This document shows, one piece after another, positions 59,466-64,000 of a DNA stretch of 64,000 bases. The notes below the pieces were generated by a model. The model did not search any database and was not told the DNA's origin. It saw only the letters and a list, made by a program, of their open reading frames with translations. Source of the DNA: Phytomonas francai (Eukaryota > Euglenozoa > Kinetoplastea > Trypanosomatida > Trypanosomatidae). The position numbers were made by a program, and so were the translations under genes. Position 1 is the first letter of the stretch, and each line of letters opens with the position of its first letter. The stretch is taken from positions 1,006,480 to 1,070,479 of the forward strand of contig MJCC01000003.1 in NCBI GenBank assembly GCA_001766655.1, read 5' to 3'.

Positions 59466-60683
59466 TTACTTACGAGAGATAGACTCTAGTTTGTCGTACA
59501 CCAGTGCATCTGCAGTTCGGGTCTGCGGTTCCACATTGAGCTGCTCATTAACAGAGTCAACCTTTGCGCGCTGCTTCGAATCACTGATTAGGTTAACGAG
59601 CCATACTTCAGCATCTGACTTCGACATACCGAGCTTATCCGCAACAAAAGGAATCGACACCACCATATGCAGCGACATGTATCGCTGGAAGATTAGACGC
59701 TTGGCCTTGCTCATCAGACAATCCTCTAGGTCGCAGAGAAAAAAGTCCTCCTGCACAACCTTCTCGACCTCTGGAAGCAGCTCAAGGGCGCCTTCAAAGT
59801 CGGATTTGTGAATCAACCCTACCAACTTTGTGAGTGCGTCGGAGTACTCGTAAATGTTCTCTGTAATAGTCGCGGCTGCCTTAAAGTTGGAGTGACGCGT
59901 GTAGTTCAGAAGGACAGCCGCGCAGACGTAGCGCAGGTAGTGTGGGCAGAGCGTCTCGATCACACTCTGGTAGATATTATCAGAACGGTGATCGAAGACG
60001 TAGTAGAGCAGCTGCACAGGGTACTGACTGCCACCCTTGAAGAAAGGAAAGAGCACCCAGTGCAGTAGCCACGCGCGGGCTTGGATGGTAGTCGTGCTAG
60101 CCTGACGAAAGATCTCCTCCTCGTCGCTGTTCTGGTTCTTACGGATTGCAGCCGCCATTTCGATGGCGGATTGCCAGTTGCAGGCCCCAGTATCGCACAT
60201 GAGCTTCCCCCACAGAATCGTTTCAGAGGGCAAGTCGTAACCACTGGTGCACTGGCAGAGCGCCAGCAGCTCAGATGCGTCACCGTAACTGCCCTTGTCG
60301 TAGTATAAAAACGCAAGCTCCATGACAGCTTGCATAACTGTCCTGGTGATTCCCTTTTTAGCGCGCAGATAGTCGTACGAGAGCTCACCCTGGATGCGCA
60401 GCTGCTCCACCTCGCTGGCAGTAAGCTTGAACTGATAGGTGTAGTCCTCATTGTCGGAACCTTCGAAGAACTCGTCGAGCGCGGGCTTGGCGCGAACTGT
60501 TGTGGCCTGAATTCGCTCTTCCTGCTCCGGCTTCACCGTGTATTGAGGAGTGAGGGCTGTAGACGCTAGCACCTTGGCCTTAGCATCCTCAACGTCAAGG
60601 CCTTTCTCTTCGTAAAAGCTAAGGAGACCTAGAGCAAGATGCTTGTCCAGGTAGGGAAGCATGCAAGTGAGCATGTGTTCCAT
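59466..60683 (-). CDS. EIF3E: Translation initiation factor 3 subunit E
   Basis: A 405-residue eIF3e, a PCI-domain subunit of eIF3 that helps recruit mRNA to the 40S subunit. The N-terminus (MEHMLTCMLPYLDKHLALGLLSFYEEKG) fits the human start ([21 protein letters not shown]). The C-terminal PCI signature is clear: AKRLIFQRYMSLHMVVSIPF, VADKLGMSKSDAEVWLVNLI, then RAKVDSVNEQLNV, close to [20 protein letters not shown] and AKIDSKLG of human eIF3e. The open frame starts at 60872, but the upstream 63 residues show no homology and contain a T/C-rich tract with AG at 60816-60817, so the next ATG at 60681-60683 is preferred. The 5' UTR would be about 130 bases. Confidence 0.94.
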   Translation of the reverse strand: MEHMLTCMLPYLDKHLALGLLSFYEEKGLDVEDAKAKVLASTALTPQYTVKPEQEERIQATTVRAKPALDEFFEGSDNEDYTYQFKLTASEVEQLRIQGELSYDYLRAKKGITRTVMQAVMELAFLYYDKGSYGDASELLALCQCTSGYDLPSETILWGKLMCDTGACNWQSAIEMAAAIRKNQNSDEEEIFRQASTTTIQARAWLLHWVLFPFFKGGSQYPVQLLYYVFDHRSDNIYQSVIETLCPHYLRYVCAAVLLNYTRHSNFKAAATITENIYEYSDALTKLVGLIHKSDFEGALELLPEVEKVVQEDFFLCDLEDCLMSKAKRLIFQRYMSLHMVVSIPFVADKLGMSKSDAEVWLVNLISDSKQRAKVDSVNEQLNVEPQTRTADALVYDKLESISRK

Positions 60684-61249
60684 TACGAAAGAGTTAAAGT
60701 AGTGGGTGTGGTTTAGTCTAACGTGTAGCTTACTAAGTGATCCTATTTGAAGGTGTGCCTTAGTGTGTGGTTGCGTTTTCTGTGGTATCGGTGAGATACC
60801 TTCCGTAAAGTGCTGCTGAAAGTCGGGATGAAGAATGGGGTAAAATGTAATGAAGGTAGTAATCAGAGACATTTAATTTTATTTTATTTTTTGGGGGGGA
60901 GGGGGATGATCCCACTTGTCCGGAAGTAAATTTTTGAAATAGTCTCGTATGCGTATCCTGAATACGATACCCATACACTATTCGTTATTTTGGAAGCGGA
61001 GCAATGGTAAATTGGATAAACTGATACGCTAATCCCTTTTTGCTTTGATATACTCCAACAACATGAAAGAAAAAAAATACCAAATGGTAGATGATGTACA
61101 CTCTCTATAAATCTATTTACACATGAAACAGAAGGAAAAAATGGAATTCCAAGTTACTAAGTATCTCTATGTCCAGTCTTGATATGGTGGCTTTGCAATG
61201 TAATGTTAGCAGAACGATAACAATAGAAAACATAGAAGCGGATGCAGCG
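60684..61249 (-). other. Spacer upstream of eIF3e
   Basis: The part next to the gene (60684-60872) is open in frame but shows no eIF3e similarity and contains the predicted acceptor. The stretch 60893-60906 is a G-run (C-run on minus) adjoining a T-run. The rest is the 3' UTR of the coiled-coil gene. No separate gene. Confidence 0.5.
60816..60872 (-). promoter_or_regulatory. Predicted trans-splice acceptor region of eIF3e
   Basis: The minus strand reads a 50-base pyrimidine-rich stretch ending CCCGACTTTCAG, with AG at 60816-60817. It overlaps the upstream part of the longest open frame, which argues that the true start is the ATG at 60681-60683. Confidence 0.5.
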
Positions 61250-62794
61250 CTATGGTACCCGGGACAGATGGACAATACTAGAGTACACCTGCTCACACCA
61301 ACTATTCTCGCGTTCTACCTGCTTCAAGACGTGGTGGATGCGCAACCGCTCCTGGTGCTTCTGCTGCTGGAAGCGTAGCGTCCGCAACTGGTCTGCCTTT
61401 CGGTCGATCGCCACCATCAGCTGTCGCATCTGTTGGCTCGCAGCAACAGAGTCGCAGTGGGGGTCATGCAGCTGTTCGTAAAATACGGCGTATGCCTTCT
61501 CGAGCTCAGCAATTTCCTCTTTCAATGTCTGGCATGCGGCGTCTAATGCGAGGCCATCGGCAATATGTGATGCTGAGCCTGCGCCGGGGGCTGACGGGTC
61601 TGAAGACTTCGTGTGGTTTTTGAGGTGGGAAGATGTTCTAGGAATATACGATTTCCGATGGGAATGATATTCTGGCGCCGGAGAGGCCCTCCTATGGACC
61701 CCGACAGAATCTGATACTGATGAACTGCTGGGGACTGATGCGGCCGACTTGTTCTCGGCGGCGCGCGCTCCTGGGGTCTCCACACTGGCCTCTTTGCCAG
61801 GCCCCTGCGGGGGCGACTCCACACTCTCAGTGTTTACAGCCTCTGGGGAGGCATATGCAAGGGGCAGTGGCGTGCACCCAACAATCTTGATCGAAGAGGA
61901 CTGATATCCCATGTCGCGACCGCGGTGCTGGAGGTAGGCCCTCGGGCGTAAATAGTTGCGTCGTTCGAGCGTGGAAACCATTGACACCAAGTTGTGGGAT
62001 TCAGGTATGTTGACAGAACGGTCTCGCCGATGCTGTTCTGCTCGTCGCGGGGAAAAGTCAGATCGGACGAAACAACACTGACAACCGCGATGCCGTGAAG
62101 ACGATACTATTCTTCCACGTGGAATGGTAGGACCACTAGGGATAAAGTGTTTTTTCGGTGACTCCAGTCTATGGGGAGATGCTAAAGTAGGGGTTCTGAG
62201 AAGAGTTGGCGTCTTTACAACGCTCTTAGAACGCGCACTACAGGAGCGCTCCGTGGTAGACGGCTTGTGCAAGGTATCTAACAAAGCCTGCTTAGCCTCT
62301 TGAAGCTCCGTGTGCAAGCGTGACTGTTCATAGAGATCATTTCGCACGGCACCTTTTAGTTTTTTGGTTTTACTTTCAAGGTGCGTCAGATCCCGCTCCA
62401 GCTTGAGCCGCTCGCGCCAAAGTGCATCGAGTTTCTCTTGCAGAGAGTTCAGAGTTGTCGAACCTTCACTGCGAGTGGCCAATAGTTCCTCAGAGAGCTC
62501 CTGTTGGACTTTCCGCTGCGTCTCTTCGATTTCCACTAACGCCTTACGGTTCAACCGAAGGGCTTCGTGAAGCTGAAGACGGAGATCGTCTTCCTTCGCA
62601 ACGAAGATAGCTCTTTCTTTTTGCTGGAGAAGTGTCAGATCACTGCGATGGCTCTCCAAGGCATTTTGAGCGCGTATCCTTAATTGGGTATAGTATTCGA
62701 TTTCGTCTTGTAAAGAACGTAAACGTCCATTAAGCTCACTAAGAGGGTCAACAGCGGAGTTGCTGGGGATGCTGACAGAATAAGCAGATGACAT
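61250..62794 (-). CDS. Unknown coiled-coil protein
   Basis: A 514-residue protein. Residues about 15-190 are strongly predicted coiled coil by pattern (heptads such as LNGRLRSLQDEIEYYTQLRIRAQNAL, SEELLATRSEGSTTLNSLQEKLDALWRE). The middle (200-400) is Ser/Pro/Arg-rich, low complexity, and the last about 100 residues (from TLKEEIAELEKAYAVF) are a second coiled coil. I recognise no family; similar architectures occur in cytoskeletal and basal-body proteins. The longest frame begins at TTG 62803; the first ATG is 62792-62794 (MSSAYSVSIPSNSA). Confidence 0.7.
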   Translation of the reverse strand: MSSAYSVSIPSNSAVDPLSELNGRLRSLQDEIEYYTQLRIRAQNALESHRSDLTLLQQKERAIFVAKEDDLRLQLHEALRLNRKALVEIEETQRKVQQELSEELLATRSEGSTTLNSLQEKLDALWRERLKLERDLTHLESKTKKLKGAVRNDLYEQSRLHTELQEAKQALLDTLHKPSTTERSCSARSKSVVKTPTLLRTPTLASPHRLESPKKHFIPSGPTIPRGRIVSSSRHRGCQCCFVRSDFSPRRAEQHRRDRSVNIPESHNLVSMVSTLERRNYLRPRAYLQHRGRDMGYQSSSIKIVGCTPLPLAYASPEAVNTESVESPPQGPGKEASVETPGARAAENKSAASVPSSSSVSDSVGVHRRASPAPEYHSHRKSYIPRTSSHLKNHTKSSDPSAPGAGSASHIADGLALDAACQTLKEEIAELEKAYAVFYEQLHDPHCDSVAASQQMRQLMVAIDRKADQLRTLRFQQQKHQERLRIHHVLKQVERENSWCEQVYSSIVHLSRVP

Positions 62795-63482
62795 GAACCA
62801 CAAAATCCTCCTACTAGATTCTGGTTTATGCTTCTGCAGTGCCGTATCCCCTGATTAGAGTTAACAGGGAAGGAAAATCTATATTTCTATAGACACTCAC
62901 ACGAATTTTCAAACGTCAAAAAAAGGTGTATTCTATGGTCTAAAATAAAGCTTCTATAGGTGAATTTATTCGTTATGGACGGTGTTCACTATATTCCTCG
63001 ATGCATTAATATGTAACATGACTGTGTGGAAGACATGCAAGGAATTAAATAGATAGCAAGATGAAGAAGAAAAAAAATATTGTATTGATGATTGAATGAG
63101 AATTCAAAGTATATGAAATCCACACCTATGTCACATTGAGTCAAAGTTTGCTTTGAGAGAATCCTCATTGCCTAACCCAGTTTGTCATTAATGTCAATTA
63201 GATGTGGATAGAAAATTACTTATTTATGCTTTAGCTCCCATGTAAGTGGTCTCCAATAGGTAATGGTACGCAAATATTTCACATTTGACAAGACAACATC
63301 GACACCCAAAAGCGAGCCAATAAGCATTTTAGAGATAACACCCCCTAAGGCTTTCCACAATACAAACCTTTTACTCCCCTTATGAACATACGGATGTCTG
63401 CGCTCGTGAACGTATCCTTGCCCCCTTTTCTTCTTTTGAACGTCGGACAATGATTTTTTCTTCTTCTTCTTCTTGTCATAGC
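62795..63482 (-). other. Spacer between the right-end gene and the coiled-coil gene
   Basis: AT-rich, with a TTC/CTT repeat on plus (about 63455-63476) just beyond the stop of the right-end gene. The 76-codon minus-strand frame at 63220-63450 begins at TTG and has no ATG near its start; it is treated as not a gene, though its protein-like composition is noted in the findings. Weak splice signals only. Confidence 0.45.
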
Positions 63483-64000
63483 TTAATCACTTTCGTCTTC
63501 ATCATCACTACTTTCGGATATCAAGACAAGCCCCGGATAATTGCTACTATCAGGCCGGTTCAGATCTTTGTGGGGTGCACTCTCGGAATGCACTGCTGGC
63601 CTGATTGAAGAGCCTGGCGCGAGCTTCAGGAAGTTCTTGACTCCCATAATGAAATTGTGACACATCGCCGCAGCGAGCACCTTCCCCTCTTCACGGCTGT
63701 CACGCGAAACGTCGTCTGAGGAATCGTCGGAAGAGTCGTCACTGGCCAAAAGCAAAGGGGACGGCTTATTGAGAGCTGTATAAGTGTCTCTCTTAGCCTC
63801 AAAGCCGGCGTACTTCTGTAAGTTCTGTCGCCTCCGTATCATGGCGCTTTCGAACGCAATAAGTCCTTGGCCGCTCACAATGCAATACCCGCGCTGGTTG
63901 TAGAGTTCATCGTCGCAACCATTGTACAATATCTCGAGGAGCTGTGGCGCGTGGTTGTGGAGGACACAATCCGTATCCCGAATAGCCACAGACAGACCCT
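63483..64000 (-). CDS. Unknown acidic protein, 5' end beyond the window
   Basis: The frame is open from base 64000 to the stop at 63483-63485, with no confirmed start (the codon at 63987-63989 is GTG and upstream codons stay open), so this is a C-terminal part of at least 171 residues. It has a folded-looking block (LHNHAPQLLEILYNGC, RGYCIVSGQGLIAFESAMIRR), a Ser/Asp repeat (ASDDSSDDSSDDVSRDS) and an acidic C-terminus (SESSDDEDESD). The two Ser/Asp stretches are likely casein-kinase-2 targets. No family is recognised. Confidence 0.65.
   Translation of the reverse strand, partial: GLSVAIRDTDCVLHNHAPQLLEILYNGCDDELYNQRGYCIVSGQGLIAFESAMIRRRQNLQKYAGFEAKRDTYTALNKPSPLLLASDDSSDDSSDDVSRDSREEGKVLAAAMCHNFIMGVKNFLKLAPGSSIRPAVHSESAPHKDLNRPDSSNYPGLVLISESSDDEDESD

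Noticed and set aside
60684..60872. 63-residue N-terminal extension of eIF3e
   Set aside because: It has an ATG but no similarity to eIF3e, and a strong polypyrimidine-AG signal lies within it; the downstream ATG matches the family start.

Overview
This window reads as a stretch of a trypanosomatid (kinetoplastid) nuclear chromosome. All 27 protein genes I can support lie on the minus strand, none shows an intron, and they sit head-to-tail with AT-rich spacers of about 0.3-2.2 kb. That is the layout of one polycistronic transcription unit. Many genes have a polypyrimidine tract plus AG dinucleotide shortly upstream of the ATG (seen on the plus strand as a purine run followed by CT), as expected for spliced-leader trans-splicing. 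No strand switch, tRNA, rRNA, CRISPR array or intact mobile element was found. An eIF4E with a long N-terminal extension carrying PAM2-like motifs, a CEP164-type basal-body protein and a PIF1 helicase with a probable mitochondrial leader fit this group. A mitochondrial-type SHMT argues against Trypanosoma brucei, and the AT-rich spacers argue against Leishmania or Crithidia. The genus cannot be fixed from the sequence alone.

Region by region, from low to high coordinate (transcription runs from high to low): 1-5.1 kb has a truncated leucine-rich repeat gene and the splicing factor SF3B1. 5.4-7.6 kb has a small unknown protein and two copies of ribosomal protein eS17 with identical coding sequence. 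8.9-14.4 kb has a PIF1 helicase and an R3H-domain protein with a cysteine cluster. A 2.2 kb spacer follows. 16.6-21.6 kb has an eIF4E-family cap-binding protein, an acidic unknown protein, a Mrp/Ind1 iron-sulfur P-loop ATPase and ribosomal protein uS14 (S29). 22.5-31.3 kb has a DUF676 lipase-like esterase, eIF2B gamma, V-ATPase subunit B and the E2 subunit of 2-oxoglutarate dehydrogenase; the last is interrupted by a 75-N assembly gap.

31.7-48.8 kb has the RFT1 protein, tRNA m1A58 methyltransferase TRM61, CEP164, MCM6 and a 1710-residue RND/Patched-like membrane protein with a cysteine-rich EGF-like region. 50-63 kb has mitochondrial SHMT, two basic proteins that may be mitochondrial, cactin, a low-complexity unknown, eIF3e and a coiled-coil protein. 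A 5'-truncated acidic protein runs off the right end.

Functionally this is a mixed housekeeping cluster, as expected of kinetoplastid transcription units. Translation is well represented (eIF4E, eIF2B gamma, eIF3e, eS17 twice, uS14, TRM61), as is pre-mRNA splicing (SF3B1, cactin). Several start codons were moved downstream because the longest open frame began at a non-ATG codon or upstream of the likely splice acceptor; these are noted per gene. The most unusual items are the RND protein with its cysteine-rich loop, the two PAM2-like motifs in the eIF4E protein, the identical eS17 pair with unrelated flanks, and a 21-base C homopolymer (G21 in the transcript). I did not find a clearly novel multi-gene system.
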